A stretch of DNA of 64,000 nt from Rhizobium sp. 2MFCol3.1. Lineage in GTDB: Bacteria > Pseudomonadota > Alphaproteobacteria > Rhizobiales > Rhizobiaceae. Of the stretch, positions 1-11,142 are shown in pieces. The first letter of the stretch is position 1; every line of letters starts with the position of its first letter. A program made the translations under genes and the position numbers. The notes beneath the pieces were generated by a model. That model made no database searches. It saw nothing but the letters and a program-made list of their open reading frames with translations, and was not told the DNA's origin. Location of the stretch: NCBI RefSeq assembly GCF_000377565.1, contig NZ_KB898356.1, forward strand, positions 62,001 to 126,000. The letters are read 5' to 3'.

Positions 1-1944
1 GCCCGGGCCGACGGCGCGGATATCGCAGACCGTCAGGATCATCAGCATCTTCAGCCGCTCAAGCGACTGCATGCGGTCGGCGAAATCGGTGATCGTCTTG
101 CGGTCGGTGAGGTCGCGCGTCTGCGCCACCATCGACATGGTCAGATGCTCCTCGATCAGCCAGACCACGGTGTCCGTCTGCTTGTGCGACAGGCCGAAAC
201 GGGCGCAGAGCTTGCGGGCGACGCGGGCGCCGGCGATCGAGTGATCCTCCTGGCGGCCCTTGGCGACGTCATGCAGGAGCACTGCCACATAGAGCGCCTC
301 GCGATCCTCGATCCCGGGCATCATCTTGTTGGCGAGCGGGTGCAGCTCTTCGGCCTTGCCCTTGTCGATCTCCGACAGCACATCGACGCTGCGCAGCAGA
401 TGCTCATCGACAGTGTAGTGGTGATACATGTTGAACTGCATCATCGCGACGATCTTGCCGAACTCGGGAATGAAGCGGCCGAGTACGCCGGCCTCGTTCA
501 TGCGCCGCAGGATCAGAGCCGGATCGCGCTTCGAGGTGAGGATCGAGAGGAACAGCCGGTTGGCTTCCTCGCTCTCGCGCACGCTGTTGTCGATCAGGCT
601 GAGCGAGCGCGTCACGCGCTTCAGCGCATCGGGGTGGAATTCGAGCCCGTTGATATCGGCGACATGGAAGAGCCGGATGATGTTGACGGGATCGCGCTTG
701 AACACATCGGGGCTGGCGAGCGCGATGCGGCCGCGATCCTCCATGAAGTCGGTGCTGCCGGCGATCTTGCGGGTGCGGTGGGTGAAGCGGCTGAACACGC
801 CCGAAAGCCCCGGCGTCGATTTCGCCTGCTGGTCCTCGAGTGCGGCGCAAAGGATGCGCGTGAGGTCACCGACGTCCTTGGCGACCAGGAAGTAGTGCTT
901 CATGAAGCGCTCGACGGCCGAAAGGCCGGGGCGCGAATGATAGTCGAGTGCTGCGGCGATCTCGCGCTGGATGTCGAAGGAGAGCCGTTCCTCGGCCTTG
1001 TTGGTGAGGAAATGCATGTGGCAGCGCACGGCCCAGAGGAAGTCGTCGGCCTTTTCGAACAGGCGATATTCGTGCTTGGAGAGAACGCCGAGCGCCACCA
1101 GTTCGGCGGTGTCGCGCACGTGGTAATAATATTTGGAGATCCAGAACAGCGTGTGCAGGTCGCGCAGCCCGCCCTTGCCCTCTTTCACGTTCGGCTCGAC
1201 GAGATAGCGCGTGTCGCCTGCCTTGCGGTGGCGCTCGTCGCGCTCGGCAAGCTTGGCGGCAATGAATTCGGGTCCGGTGCCGGTGACGATCTCCTTGTCG
1301 AAGCGCGCCTCGAGCTCGGTTTCGAGCGAGCGAAGGCCGCAAATGTAGCGCATCTCGAGGATCGCCGTGCGGATCGTCATGTCGGACTTCGACAGCGCGA
1401 TGCATTCTTCGACGGTGCGCGTGGCGTGGCCGACCTTGAAGCCCATGTCCCACAGCATGTAGAGGATGAATTCGACCGCCTTGTGCGTCTCTTCCGCCGG
1501 CTTCGGCTGGAACAGGAAGAGCAGGTCGATATCCGAGCCCGGCGCCAGCGTGTCGCGGCCGTAGCCGCCGACGGCGGTGACCGAGAACTTGTCCTTCTGC
1601 TTGGGAAAGACGTGGTCGGTGGAAAATTCGTAGAGAACCGTGATGATCTGGTCCTGCAGCCAGGAGATCCGCCGTGCGCATTTCAGGCCGCTGCCGTCGG
1701 CAGACAGCAGTTCGCGCGCCTTGTTGCGCCCATCCGTGCTGGCCTTCTTGAAGATACCAAGCAGATCGGAGCGCATCGCGTCCGGCCGGTTCTTGTTGGC
1801 CTCCACCACGGCGTCGCACTGCTTGCGCAGATAGTCGGTGTCGAGAATGTCGGAGAAATCGATATCGTTCGTCGGCGCCATGCGCTGGGCGGCTTCCTGT
1901 TCGCGCGGCGCGGCCATCTGCTGCGCCTCTCGTTTCGTCTGCAT
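1..1944 (-). CDS. glnD: Bifunctional uridylyltransferase/uridylyl-removing enzyme GlnD (3' end outside window)
   Basis: GlnD is the nitrogen sensor that adds UMP to, and removes it from, PII proteins (GlnB/GlnK) according to glutamine level. Reading the minus strand from the ATG at 1944 gives an open frame starting [17 protein letters not shown] that runs off the left edge (648 codons; the family is about 900-970 aa, so the C-terminal ACT domains are missing). The nucleotidyltransferase signature GGYGRD followed by [10 protein letters not shown] lies near residues 125-142. The metal-binding HD motif LLHDVAKG is near residues 556-563 and marks the UMP-removing domain. It lies downstream of mutS and a small unknown gene on the same strand. 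Identification is secure; the start is supported by the family-typical [10 protein letters not shown] shortly after it. Confidence 0.93.
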   Translation of the reverse strand, partial: MQTKREAQQMAAPREQEAAQRMAPTNDIDFSDILDTDYLRKQCDAVVEANKNRPDAMRSDLLGIFKKASTDGRNKARELLSADGSGLKCARRISWLQDQIITVLYEFSTDHVFPKQKDKFSVTAVGGYGRDTLAPGSDIDLLFLFQPKPAEETHKAVEFILYMLWDMGFKVGHATRTVEECIALSKSDMTIRTAILEMRYICGLRSLETELEARFDKEIVTGTGPEFIAAKLAERDERHRKAGDTRYLVEPNVKEGKGGLRDLHTLFWISKYYYHVRDTAELVALGVLSKHEYRLFEKADDFLWAVRCHMHFLTNKAEERLSFDIQREIAAALDYHSRPGLSAVERFMKHYFLVAKDVGDLTRILCAALEDQQAKSTPGLSGVFSRFTHRTRKIAGSTDFMEDRGRIALASPDVFKRDPVNIIRLFHVADINGLEFHPDALKRVTRSLSLIDNSVRESEEANRLFLSILTSKRDPALILRRMNEAGVLGRFIPEFGKIVAMMQFNMYHHYTVDEHLLRSVDVLSEIDKGKAEELHPLANKMMPGIEDREALYVAVLLHDVAKGRQEDHSIAGARVARKLCARFGLSHKQTDTVVWLIEEHLTMSMVAQTRDLTDRKTITDFADRMQSLERLKMLMILTVCDIRAVGPG

Positions 1945-2054
1945 GCGCTATAGCCTCTTTGCCCGCTGTTTGACACGGGCTTTCATACTGCAAGAACCTT
2001 TAATTTTGGCGAAAAGGTGATCGTGCGCCGAGACGGCGTGTGGCGCAGCCCGGC

Positions 2055-2330
2055 TTAGGCGGCGATCTGCGCGTTGACCGAGTAGAGCACCTTGCGGTTT
2101 TCGCTGGCGATCTCTTCGAGCATCTCCTTGTCGCATTCGCGGTAGCCCGCTTTGGCGATGGATGCCGTCAGATCCGATATGCGCGAGCAGCAGGCGATGA
2201 TCTGCAGCAGCCCGAAAGGCGTGTCCCAGCCACGCGGATTGCCGTGTTCGTCGGCAAGGCGAAGCGCCTCGATCGCCGTGAAGATGTTGGCGAGCAGCTG
2301 CGTTTCGCGAAGCAGGCGGTCCATGAACAT
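2055..2330 (-). CDS. Small conserved-looking protein of unknown function between mutS and glnD
   Basis: A 91-aa protein starting MFMDRLLRETQLLANIFT. It has no signal peptide or membrane segment and is predicted by eye to be mostly helical, with two cysteines in the middle (IIACCSRISD). The ATG lies 4 nt after the mutS stop codon, with a GGGG ribosome-binding site inside the end of mutS, so translation is probably coupled to mutS. An alternative ATG two codons downstream (2324) is possible. glnD follows about 110 nt later on the same strand. I do not recognise the family and assign no function. Spacing and codon use support a real gene. Confidence 0.7.
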   Translation of the reverse strand: MFMDRLLRETQLLANIFTAIEALRLADEHGNPRGWDTPFGLLQIIACCSRISDLTASIAKAGYRECDKEMLEEIASENRKVLYSVNAQIAA

Positions 2331-2334
2331 GCGC

Positions 2335-5067
2335 TTACCCCTGCTTCAGCTTCTTCTTGAGGTCGTAGAGCGCGTCCAGCGCCTCGCGCGGCGTCATGTC
2401 GTCTAGGCTCATGTTTTTCAGCGCTTCATCGACCTTCGAAGGCCCGCGCGCCACATCCTCGCGCCGCACCGCCACCTGGAACAGCGGCAGGTCGTCGATC
2501 AGCTGGCTCGCCGGGTTCTTGCGGTCGGCGTCTTCGAGCCGCGTCAGCACATCGCGGGCGCGCGAAACGACGGAGGCGGGCAGGCCGGCAAGCCGCGCCA
2601 CCTGGATACCGTAGGAGCGATCGGCAGCACCGGGGCCGACTTCGTGCAGGAAGATCACGTCGCCGTCCCATTCCTTCACGCGCATCGTCGCGTTGGAAAG
2701 CCGCGCCAGCTTCTCCGATAGCACCGTCAATTCATGGAAGTGCGTGGCAAACAGCCCGCGGCAGCGGTTGGCCTCATGCAGATGCTCGACCGATGCCCAG
2801 GCGATCGACAGGCCGTCGAAGGTGGCGGTGCCGCGCCCGATCTCGTCGAGGATGACGAGCGAACGGCTGGTCGCCTGGTTCAAGATCGCTGCGGTCTCCA
2901 CCATCTCGACCATGAAGGTCGAGCGCCCGCGCGCCAGATCGTCCGAGGCGCCGACGCGCGAAAACAACCGGTCGACGATGCCGATATGCGCCGACGTCGC
3001 CGGCACGAAGCAGCCCATCTGCGCGAGAATGGCGATCAGCGCGTTCTGGCGCAGGAAGGTCGATTTACCGCCCATGTTCGGGCCAGTCAAAAGCCAGATC
3101 GCGCCATCCTTGCCGTCTCCCTCGGGCGAGAGGTCGCAATTATTGGCAACGAAGGGGCCGGTGGACTGGCGGCGCAACGCCTGCTCGACGACAGGATGCC
3201 GCCCGCCCTCGATGGCGAACATGGTCGAGCCATCGACCAGCGGCCGGCAATAGGCCTGCTCGTCGGCGAGCAGCGCGAGGCCTGCGGCGACATCGATGAC
3301 AGCAAGCGCCCGCGCGCCGGCCTTGATGGTTTCTGCCTCGGCGACGACAGCCGCGCTCATCTGGTCGAAAGCGGCAAGCTCGATCGACAGCGCCTGGTCG
3401 GCGGCATTGGCGATGCGGCTTTCGAGATCGGCAAGCTCGGTGGTGGTGAAGCGCATGGCGTTCGCCATCGTCTGGCGGTGGATGAACCGCGCCTTGGCTT
3501 CCGGCGTGTCGGTCATCGGCCCGGCATTGCCCGCCGTCACCTCGATGAAATAGCCGAGCACGTTGTTGTGCTTGATCTTCAGCGACTTTATGCCGGTCTC
3601 GTCGGCATATTGCAGCTGCAGCCCGGCGATCACCCGGCGCGACTGGTCGCGCAGCGCGCGCACCTCGTCCAACTCTGCATTGGCGCCGTCGCGAAGGAAA
3701 CCGCCATCGCGCTTCAAAAGCGGCAGCTCGTCGCCGAGCGTTTCGCTGAGCAGTGCTGCCACCTGATGGGGAAGGGCGATGAGGCCGGCCAGCGCATCGG
3801 CCAGTTCCTCGGGCAGCATGGCGGTTTCCAAGAGCCGCGCCACGTCGGTGGCGGCATTCAGCCCCTGCCGGATCGCCGCGAGATCGCGCGGACCGCCGCG
3901 CTCGAGCGCCAGGCGCGACAGCGCGCGCGGCATGTCGGGAACGTGCTTCAGGAGATCACGCAGGTCGCCCGAGAGCGAGGGCTCCTCGATCAGGAAGCCG
4001 ATCGAATCCAGCCGCTCGTTGATCCGCACTGGATCGGTCAGCGGCGACATCAGGCGCTCGGCGAGCAACCGTGCGCCGCCACCGGTGACGGTGCGGTCGA
4101 TGGCTTTGAGCAGCGAGCCATTGCGGTCGCCGGAAAGCGTGCGTGCAAGCTCGAGATTGGCCCGTGTCGCCGGGTCGATGAAGAGCGTCGAGGCAGCGCT
4201 TTCGCGCTCCGGCTTGCCGAGCGGCGGCCGTTCGGCGATCTGCGTCTTCTCGACATAGGCGACGGCCGCTGCCGCTGCCGCGAGTTCGGAGCGCGAGAAG
4301 GTGCCGAAGCCATCGAGCGTCGAGACGCCGAAATAGCGCGCGATCCGGCCTTCCGCCGTGGCGCTGTCGAACAGCACGGATGGCTGCGGCACGGCGGTGC
4401 GACCAAGCACGTCGAACACCGGCTTCAATTCTGGATCATGGAACATCGTATCCGGGACGATCAGCTCGCGCGGATCGATCCTCAATATATCGGCCAGCAG
4501 CCGCGACGCCTCGGTCTCCGCCAAGCGGAAAACGCCGGTGGAAATGTCGATCCAGGCAAGCGCCATCAAAGGCTCGGAGGCGCCGCGAATGCGGGTCAGC
4601 GCCATCAGGTAATTCGATTCCGAAGGCGAAAGCAGCTTTTCCTCGGTGATCGTTCCCGGCGTCACCAGCCGCACCACGTCGCGCTTCACAACCGACTTGC
4701 TGCCGCGCTTCTTGGCTTCCGCGGGGTCCTCGACCTGCTCGCAGACCGCCACGCGGAAACCGAGCCCAATCAGCTTCTGCAGATAATCGTCGGCCGCATG
4801 AACCGGCACGCCGCACATCGGGATATCCTGGCCCATGTGCTGGCCGCGCTTCGTCAGCGTGATCCCGAGCGCGCGCGATGCGTCGAGCGCGTCTTCGAAG
4901 AACAGCTCGTAGAAATCGCCCATGCGGTAGAACAAAAGCGAATCCGGATTGTTCGCCTTGATCTCGATGAACTGCTCCATCATCGGCGTGGCCGAGGCGC
5001 GGCTCTCTTCCGTTGCAAGCTCGGCAGCCGAAAAGGCTTCGTGTCTCAAGGTCATTCGATCGTTCAC
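2335..5067 (-). CDS. mutS: DNA mismatch repair ATPase MutS
   Basis: MutS recognises base mismatches and small loops and starts methyl-directed mismatch repair with MutL. The protein is 910 aa, normal for alphaproteobacterial MutS. The mismatch-binding domain holds the Phe-X-Glu motif in [15 protein letters not shown] (about residues 45-60). The ATPase has Walker [10 protein letters not shown] near residues 660-668, Walker [11 protein letters not shown] and the FATHFHEL motif. The chosen start [12 protein letters not shown] leaves an alternative ATG four codons in. It diverges from the malic enzyme gene; the 289-bp gap between them must hold both promoters, but I see no strong motif in it. A small unknown gene follows 4 nt after the stop. 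Confidence 0.97.
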   Translation of the reverse strand: MNDRMTLRHEAFSAAELATEESRASATPMMEQFIEIKANNPDSLLFYRMGDFYELFFEDALDASRALGITLTKRGQHMGQDIPMCGVPVHAADDYLQKLIGLGFRVAVCEQVEDPAEAKKRGSKSVVKRDVVRLVTPGTITEEKLLSPSESNYLMALTRIRGASEPLMALAWIDISTGVFRLAETEASRLLADILRIDPRELIVPDTMFHDPELKPVFDVLGRTAVPQPSVLFDSATAEGRIARYFGVSTLDGFGTFSRSELAAAAAAVAYVEKTQIAERPPLGKPERESAASTLFIDPATRANLELARTLSGDRNGSLLKAIDRTVTGGGARLLAERLMSPLTDPVRINERLDSIGFLIEEPSLSGDLRDLLKHVPDMPRALSRLALERGGPRDLAAIRQGLNAATDVARLLETAMLPEELADALAGLIALPHQVAALLSETLGDELPLLKRDGGFLRDGANAELDEVRALRDQSRRVIAGLQLQYADETGIKSLKIKHNNVLGYFIEVTAGNAGPMTDTPEAKARFIHRQTMANAMRFTTTELADLESRIANAADQALSIELAAFDQMSAAVVAEAETIKAGARALAVIDVAAGLALLADEQAYCRPLVDGSTMFAIEGGRHPVVEQALRRQSTGPFVANNCDLSPEGDGKDGAIWLLTGPNMGGKSTFLRQNALIAILAQMGCFVPATSAHIGIVDRLFSRVGASDDLARGRSTFMVEMVETAAILNQATSRSLVILDEIGRGTATFDGLSIAWASVEHLHEANRCRGLFATHFHELTVLSEKLARLSNATMRVKEWDGDVIFLHEVGPGAADRSYGIQVARLAGLPASVVSRARDVLTRLEDADRKNPASQLIDDLPLFQVAVRREDVARGPSKVDEALKNMSLDDMTPREALDALYDLKKKLKQG

Positions 5068-5356
5068 GGAGTGGGCTTTTCCCTAAAAAACAGGGTGCCA
5101 CCCTATCGAAGCGCGGCTATAGAAGACAACAGCTATCGGGAAATGGGAGCCGTTAGCCCACAGGAGGATTGAGGAGGTCGTCGTAGAACCGCAAGGTCAG
5201 GAACCCCTTAGGGGCGCCTGTCAGTTCCACCGGATATTTTAATCGATTGTAGCCGTACGGCTTTTTCGCAAGGCGTCGTGTCAGCCCCAAACAGCGTGTC
5301 TATAGAGGGTCGACTAGCGCAATCGAAGGCCGGTTGTCAGGAGATTTGGAGGAGAT

Positions 5357-7639
5357 ATGCCCGACATGAACAGCAAGCAGCGCCCCGCCAACGGCATTAC
5401 CGACAAGGAAGCGCTCGACTTCCATTCGCAGGGAAAACCCGGCAAGCTCGAAGTCAACCCGACCAAGCCGATGGCCACGCAGCGGGATCTCTCGCTTGCC
5501 TATTCGCCGGGCGTCGCCGTTCCCGTCAAGGCCATCGCCGCCGATCCCGCCACCGCCTATGATTATACCTCGCGCGGCAACATGGTGGCGGTCATCTCCA
5601 ACGGTACCGCCATCCTCGGCCTCGGCAATCTCGGTGCACTGGCGTCGAAGCCCGTCATGGAAGGCAAGTCGGTCCTCTTCAAGCGCTTCGCCGATGTCGA
5701 CAGCATCGACCTTGAGGTCGATACGGAAAATGTCGACGAGTTCATCAACTGCGTCCGCTTTCTCGGCCCCTCCTTCGGCGGCATCAATCTCGAAGACATC
5801 AAGGCGCCGGACTGTTTCATCATCGAGAGCCGCCTGCGCGAGCTGATGGACATTCCGGTTTTCCACGATGACCAGCACGGCACCGCGATCATCGCCGCCG
5901 CCGGCCTCATCAACGCGTTGGAGCTGACTGGCCGCGACCTGAAGACCACAAAGCTCGTCTGCAACGGCGCGGGTGCCGCCGCGATCGCCTGCGTCGAGCT
6001 CATCAAGGCCATGGGCTTCGCGCCTGAGAATATCGTGCTCTGCGACACCAAGGGCGTCATCTACCAGGGCCGCACCGAGGGCATGAACCAGTGGAAGTCG
6101 GCGCATGCGGTCAAGACCAAGGCGCGCACGCTGGAAGAAGCGATGAAGGGCGCCGACGTCGTCTTCGGCCTGTCGCAGAAGGGCGCCTTCTCCGAGGAGA
6201 TGATCTTGTCGATGGCCGACAGCCCGATCATCTTCGCCATGGCCAATCCCGATCCTGAGATCACGCCGGAAGAGGTTGCGCGCATTCGCGACGACGCCAT
6301 CATGGCGACCGGCCGTTCGGATTATCCGAACCAGGTCAACAACGTGCTGGGCTTCCCCTATATCTTCCGTGGCGCGCTCGATGTCCGCGCCACGACGATC
6401 AACGACGATATGAAGATCGCGGCCGTCCGGGCGCTGGCAAGCCTCGCCCGTGAAGACGTTCCCGACGATGTCGCCGCCGCCTATCAGGGCAACCGTCCCC
6501 GTTTCGGCCCGCAATATATCATCCCGGTCCCCTTTGATCCGCGCCTGATTTCGGCGATCCCCGTGGCTGTCGCTCAGGCCGCCATGGAAAGCGGCGTCGC
6601 CCGCAAGCCGATCCCCGACATGGCCGCCTACGCCCGCGAACTGTCGGCGCGTCGCGATCCGATCGCCTCGACGCTGGCGAGCCTCTATGAGCGCGTGCGC
6701 CGCCATCCCAAGCGCGTGGTCTTCGCCGAGGCCGAGGAGGAGCAGGTCATGCGCGCCGCACTCTCCTACGCCAACCAGCAGCTCGGCACCGCCATCCTGC
6801 TCGGCCGCGAGGATCTGATCCATGCGACCGCAGAGCGTGCCGGCATCGATCTCAACCGCCCGGGCCTCGAGATCGTCAACGCCCGCATCTCGACCCGGGT
6901 GGAAGCCTATATCGACTATCTCTACGCCCGCCTGCAGCGCAAAGGCTATCTGCACCGCGATGCCCAGCGTCTGATCCACAACGACCGCAACCACTTCGCG
7001 GCCTGCATGGTGGCGCTGGGCGATGCCGACGGCATGGTGACGGGCATCACCCGCAACTACTCGACGGCGCTCGAGGATGTCCGCCGCTGCATCGACGAAA
7101 AGCCCGGCCACCGGGTGATAGGCGTATCGATCGCGCTCTGCCGTGGCCGCACCGTCTTCGTGGCCGACACCGCGGTCCACGACATGCCGTCGGCCGAGGA
7201 GCTTGCCGATATCGCGGTCGAGGCAGCCGGCTTCGCACGCCGCATGGGCTATAATCCGCGCATCGCCATGCTCGCCTACTCCACCTTCGGCCACCCCTCC
7301 GGCGAGCGCTCCGAGCGCGTCCGCGAAGCCGTCGCCATCCTCGACCGCCGCCATGTGGATTTCGAGTATGACGGCGAGATGGCGGCTGATGTGGCGCTGA
7401 ACCGCAAGGCGATGGAGCAATACCCCTTCTGCCGCCTGTCCGGCCCCGCCAACGTGCTGGTCATGCCGGCGTTCCACTCGGCCTCGATCTCGACCAAGAT
7501 GCTGCAGGAACTCGGCGGCTCCACCGTCATCGGCCCCATCCTCGTCGGCGTCGACAAGGCGGTACAGATCACCTCGATGGGAGCGAAGGACAGCGACATC
7601 GTCAACATGGCCGCGATTGCGGCTTATACGGGGTCGTGA
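5357..7639 (+). CDS. tme: NADP-dependent malic enzyme with C-terminal phosphotransacetylase-like domain
   Basis: Oxidatively decarboxylates malate to pyruvate, linking the TCA cycle with pyruvate and NADPH supply; rhizobia need malic enzymes for growth on dicarboxylates. The protein is 760 aa. Residues 1 to about 430 form the malic enzyme, with the catalytic and metal site in [10 protein letters not shown] and the nucleotide-binding [13 protein letters not shown]. From about residue 445 ([15 protein letters not shown]) to the end is a phosphate acetyltransferase-like domain, which is regulatory rather than active in studied rhizobial chimeric enzymes. Start ATG 5357 has a good GGAGGAG site. 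Adjacency to mutS fits the NADP-type tme rather than the NAD-type dme of Sinorhizobium, but cofactor choice is inferred from context and memory of that locus. Confidence 0.93.
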   Translation: MPDMNSKQRPANGITDKEALDFHSQGKPGKLEVNPTKPMATQRDLSLAYSPGVAVPVKAIAADPATAYDYTSRGNMVAVISNGTAILGLGNLGALASKPVMEGKSVLFKRFADVDSIDLEVDTENVDEFINCVRFLGPSFGGINLEDIKAPDCFIIESRLRELMDIPVFHDDQHGTAIIAAAGLINALELTGRDLKTTKLVCNGAGAAAIACVELIKAMGFAPENIVLCDTKGVIYQGRTEGMNQWKSAHAVKTKARTLEEAMKGADVVFGLSQKGAFSEEMILSMADSPIIFAMANPDPEITPEEVARIRDDAIMATGRSDYPNQVNNVLGFPYIFRGALDVRATTINDDMKIAAVRALASLAREDVPDDVAAAYQGNRPRFGPQYIIPVPFDPRLISAIPVAVAQAAMESGVARKPIPDMAAYARELSARRDPIASTLASLYERVRRHPKRVVFAEAEEEQVMRAALSYANQQLGTAILLGREDLIHATAERAGIDLNRPGLEIVNARISTRVEAYIDYLYARLQRKGYLHRDAQRLIHNDRNHFAACMVALGDADGMVTGITRNYSTALEDVRRCIDEKPGHRVIGVSIALCRGRTVFVADTAVHDMPSAEELADIAVEAAGFARRMGYNPRIAMLAYSTFGHPSGERSERVREAVAILDRRHVDFEYDGEMAADVALNRKAMEQYPFCRLSGPANVLVMPAFHSASISTKMLQELGGSTVIGPILVGVDKAVQITSMGAKDSDIVNMAAIAAYTGS

Positions 7640-7674
7640 GGTGGGTTTTGAAAAGGTGAGGGTGTGCCGTGTGG

Positions 7675-7799
7675 CCCCCTCATCTGGCTGCCGCCATCTT
7701 CTCCCCGCTGGGGAGAAGGGGTGTGTGGCGGACCGCTCGCCCCAATCTCTCCCTTCTCCCCAGCGGGGAGAAGGTGGCCCGAAGGGTCGGATGAGGGGG
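7675..7799. repeat. Rhizobial palindromic intergenic repeat (RIME/REP-like)
   Basis: The outer inverted arms CCCCCTCATC (7675-7684) and GATGAGGGGG (7790-7799) enclose two hairpins: CTTCTCCCC-GCT-GGGGAGAAG at 7698-7718 and CTTCTCCCC-AGC-GGGGAGAAG at 7753-7773. The unit lies between the ends of the convergent tme and olsB genes. It matches the style of palindromic intergenic elements scattered in rhizobial genomes, and transcripts from either side would fold here, giving likely 3' end protection. Confidence 0.8.
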
Positions 7800-7834
7800 C
7801 TACACGGCGAAAGGCTAAAGATTAGCTATGCCAA

Positions 7835-8710
7835 TCAGCTGGCAAACCGCCCAGCATCGGCACCGTAATAATTCACATACCGATCCGAAATGCTTGATAT
7901 CGGCAGAACGATCAGCACGTCCGTCGTGTTGAACGCCTTGTCGACAACTGCGGTCGAGCCGACCATGGCGCCGAGGCGCAGGTAGCCCTTGATCAGCGGC
8001 GGCAGGGCCATCAGCGCGCGCTTCGGATTGACGGCTTCGACCGGCATCAGGTCCATGTCGCGGGCTAGATGCGGCAGCGCGTCGACGGCCCACTCGTCCT
8101 TGGCCGCGACGTTGTGGCGCAGGAAGGAGAGTGCCAGCGCATGCTGTTCCGGGTGAATGCCCGGGAAGGAGGCGCAGCCGAACATCGCGCTCATGCCGTG
8201 CTTCAGCGCATAGGCCCAGTTGCCCTGCCAAAGAAGCTCGACGATGCGCTTGGTGCGGTAGTCCGGCAGCACGCAGGAGCGGCCGAGCTCCATGAAACGC
8301 TTATCCGGATGGCGCGCGATCAGCGCGTCGATGTCGAATTCGGAAGCCGAGTAAAAGCCGCCATTGGCCATCGCCACCTCCTGCCGCAGCAGGCGGTAGG
8401 TGCCGACGATCTGATCCTCACTGTCGCCCTCGATCGAGCGATCGAGCACCAGAAGGTGGTCGCAAAAGTCGTCATAGGCGTCGAAATCCCGCTTGCGGCG
8501 CATCGCTTCCGCAGGCAGCTCGGCCTTCATCTCGTCCACGAAAACACGGTAGCGCACGGATTGCGCGGCATCGATTTCGCCGGGCGTACGGGCAAGGCGT
8601 GTCTCGAAATTGCCGATCCGGCCGAACACGTCGCTCTCGATCTGTTCGGCTTTCCGCGCAGGGGGAAGAGCCTCGACGAGGGTGTCACGGTTGCAGATAT
8701 CTACGGACAT
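7835..8710 (-). CDS. olsB: L-ornithine N-alpha-acyltransferase (ornithine lipid synthesis)
   Basis: OlsB transfers a 3-hydroxyacyl chain from acyl carrier protein to ornithine, giving lyso-ornithine lipid, the first step to phosphorus-free membrane ornithine lipids. The GNAT-related fold is recognisable from AAQSVRYRVFVDEM, FDAYDDFCDHLLVLD, VGTYRLLRQEVA and MELGRSCVLPDYR. I start at the ATG at 8710 (MSVDICNRDTLVEALPP), giving 291 aa, close to the usual length of about 295. An upstream in-frame ATG at 8767 would add 19 residues with no family support. The companion acyltransferase olsA is not in the window. Function is assigned by family resemblance and is fairly sure. Confidence 0.85.
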   Translation of the reverse strand: MSVDICNRDTLVEALPPARKAEQIESDVFGRIGNFETRLARTPGEIDAAQSVRYRVFVDEMKAELPAEAMRRKRDFDAYDDFCDHLLVLDRSIEGDSEDQIVGTYRLLRQEVAMANGGFYSASEFDIDALIARHPDKRFMELGRSCVLPDYRTKRIVELLWQGNWAYALKHGMSAMFGCASFPGIHPEQHALALSFLRHNVAAKDEWAVDALPHLARDMDLMPVEAVNPKRALMALPPLIKGYLRLGAMVGSTAVVDKAFNTTDVLIVLPISSISDRYVNYYGADAGRFAS

Positions 8711-8819
8711 GACGAATCTTTCATTGCCGGCTTTAGGACGCCATAAAACACTTATATGCGACAGCAAAGTGACATTTTAAACCCCCAGATACGCAAGAAA
8801 CACATGGGTGGCGGTGGAG

Positions 8820-11087
8820 CTACAGTGCTTCTGCGCGACGTGCCGAAAGCGCGGCGACAGCCTGAACTTCCGTCAGCAGCCGTATGGGGTCTATGGGTTT
8901 CAGCATGACGCGGTTTGCCCCGTTCAGCAAGACTTGACGACGCGATTCATCGCGTTTGTCAGCAGTCAAAACGATGATCGGCACCGAGGGAACCTCAAGC
9001 CGGCGCTCATGGCCACGTAGCCGGCCAATCATTTCGATCCCGTCGCCGCCGGGCATGGAAAGATCGCTGATGACGATATCCGGCCGCACGCTGCCTTCCG
9101 CCAGCGCTGCATCGAGCAGCGCCTCGAAATGCTCGACATGCTGCACGCTGTGGCCGGCTTTTTCCAGCATAGCGCGGATCAGCATGGCGTTGATCGGATC
9201 GTCTTCGGCGAGCACGATCTTCAGCCCGCTCTGAATGCCCGCCTCCGGGATGCCGGGGCTGAAGCCGGGCTGGTTGTCGTTGAGCGCATCGCGCTTTTCC
9301 ATGCCGCGCATGCGCCCGCGCAAGACGTCGATCAGCGACTGTTCGCGCAGCGGCCGGATCAGCCAGGCGTCGAAGAGATCGAGCGAATGGGCGTTGCGCT
9401 CTTCCGGGTTGACCAGGAAGATCTTGCGCAGGCCAAGGGCCGCGATATCCGTCCGGTCGGCGAGGTGTGCGGCGAATTCGGCCGACATGCGGTGGTCGAC
9501 GATGATGTCGGTCGGCCGCCGTCCATTGGCCGCCATGTCGAGCAGGATCCAGCGCGCCGTCTCGCCATCCTCGACGAAGTGGCACTGGCCGCCGAGCGTG
9601 CGGATGGTCTCCGAGATCGCCATGCGCGCGGCACCGGCGGGCGCCAAGAGCACGACGAGATTGCCGGAAAGCAGCGTGTCGCGGCGGGCCGCGGGCTCCT
9701 CATCCCCTTCGGTGCGGAAGCGGATGCAGAACTCCGTGCCCGTGCCCTTTTCGCTGGCAACCGTCAGCGCGCCGCCGAACTCGCGCATGATGCGCGCCGA
9801 GATGGCAAGGCCAAGGCCGGTGCCGTTGCTCTTCTCCACCATGGTGCCCGCCTGTTCGTATTCGCCGAAGACACGCGCCTGTTCTTCTTCCGTCATGCCC
9901 GGCCCGGTATCGGTGACGGTGATCGCAAGCTCGCCATCCTGCAGCGACACGCGAATGAACACGCCGCCGACCTGGGTGAATTTCACCGCATTGCCGATGA
10001 CGTTGAACAAGACCTGGCGCAGGCGCGCCGCGTCGAAATTCATGAGCTCGGGAACATCCGACGACACGGTCGAGCCGATCTCGATGCCCTTCTCGTGGGC
10101 GCGGTGGGCAAGCATCTCGACCACGCTCTCCAAGAGCTTGCGCACCGATTCCGAGCGCGGGCGCAGCTGGAAGCGCCCGACCTCGATGGTCGAGAAATCG
10201 AGCAGATCCTCGACCAGCTGGGTCAGCGCATGGCCCGACTGGCGGATGCCGGTCAGGTAGTTGTCCTGCTCCTGCGTCATCCGCGTCTCGGTCAGAAGAT
10301 GCGTCATGCCGAGAATGCCTGAGAGCGGCGTGCGCAGTTCGTGGCTGACGGTCGCAAGCAGTCGCGACTTCGAGGCGCTGTTGAACTCCGCCTTCTGCCG
10401 CGCCTCCTCGCGCTCCTGCGCCGCGATGCGATCAGCCGTCACGTCGCGGGCGATGCTGTGCAGCAAAAGCTTTCCGTCCGAGGGGTTGCGCGTCACGACA
10501 TCGCGCCAGAAGAAGATCCGCTGACCCTCGGGCGTCGACATCTCGACATCGTAGCGATGCGGCTCCGTGCCGGGGCGAAAGGCGATGCCGATCTCCTCGC
10601 AGGTCTGCCCGATCGGGTTCAGCCGCCCGGTCAGCCGTCGGAACATGTCGTTCGCGGCAACGATCCGCCGATCCATCGTCCGGGTCACGGTGATATCGCC
10701 GAGCGCATCGTGGATGCAGGCGAACAGCGCCGCATCGCTTCCTCCGCGCGCGGTGTCGTCGCTGGCGCGCGTCTTGATATGATGGCGGCGCGTGGAGACA
10801 ATCGCGAAGCAGACGATCGCGGCAAGCACCAGCGCGCCGATGCCGATCGACACCCAGAGCAGACCGCCCATATAGCCGAGCGCAAGCAAGAGGATAGCGG
10901 CGAGAATGCCGGTGCCGCCGAGCCAATAGGAGATCAGCTTGCGCGCCGAGGGGGCGACGACGGGGCTGTGTTCGGGGGTAGCAGGGGACATGTCAGCCGG
11001 GATCGCGGCCTGCTCATCTTGAGGATGAGCGGCAGGCGCGCCGAAGGCAGCGGCAAGCTTCTCGTGTAACTGACCCAGTCCGACCAT
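8820..11087 (-). CDS. Membrane hybrid histidine kinase with PAS-like and two receiver domains
   Basis: A 755-aa sensor. Two hydrophobic segments span about residues 52-97, with no large periplasmic loop, so it probably senses within or near the membrane. A PAS-like region follows (about 115-220). The dimerisation/phosphoacceptor box SHELRTPLSG places the histidine at 249, the N box is around N366, G1 is DTGPGM (393-398) and G2 is GTGLGL (422-427). The C-terminal receiver is complete: EDD at 628-630, phospho-Asp 675, Thr 708, Lys 730. Residues 474-590 look like a second, degenerate receiver. It is downstream of lspA on the same strand (55-nt gap) and may share its transcript. Signal and partner are unknown. 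No DNA-binding response regulator is nearby. Confidence 0.85.
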   Translation of the reverse strand: MVGLGQLHEKLAAAFGAPAAHPQDEQAAIPADMSPATPEHSPVVAPSARKLISYWLGGTGILAAILLLALGYMGGLLWVSIGIGALVLAAIVCFAIVSTRRHHIKTRASDDTARGGSDAALFACIHDALGDITVTRTMDRRIVAANDMFRRLTGRLNPIGQTCEEIGIAFRPGTEPHRYDVEMSTPEGQRIFFWRDVVTRNPSDGKLLLHSIARDVTADRIAAQEREEARQKAEFNSASKSRLLATVSHELRTPLSGILGMTHLLTETRMTQEQDNYLTGIRQSGHALTQLVEDLLDFSTIEVGRFQLRPRSESVRKLLESVVEMLAHRAHEKGIEIGSTVSSDVPELMNFDAARLRQVLFNVIGNAVKFTQVGGVFIRVSLQDGELAITVTDTGPGMTEEEQARVFGEYEQAGTMVEKSNGTGLGLAISARIMREFGGALTVASEKGTGTEFCIRFRTEGDEEPAARRDTLLSGNLVVLLAPAGAARMAISETIRTLGGQCHFVEDGETARWILLDMAANGRRPTDIIVDHRMSAEFAAHLADRTDIAALGLRKIFLVNPEERNAHSLDLFDAWLIRPLREQSLIDVLRGRMRGMEKRDALNDNQPGFSPGIPEAGIQSGLKIVLAEDDPINAMLIRAMLEKAGHSVQHVEHFEALLDAALAEGSVRPDIVISDLSMPGGDGIEMIGRLRGHERRLEVPSVPIIVLTADKRDESRRQVLLNGANRVMLKPIDPIRLLTEVQAVAALSARRAEAL

Positions 11088-11142
11088 AGGTTCAAATTAG
11101 CACGCCGGCTGTTCCAAATGCCTTCAGCAAACCGCTAAGATT

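Noticed and set aside
145..1953. 602-codon open frame on the plus strand opposite glnD, and similar long frames opposite mutS, tme, the chemoreceptors, dapE and dadA
   Set aside because: These are antisense shadows produced by high third-position GC; the sense frames carry clear family motifs and the shadows have none.
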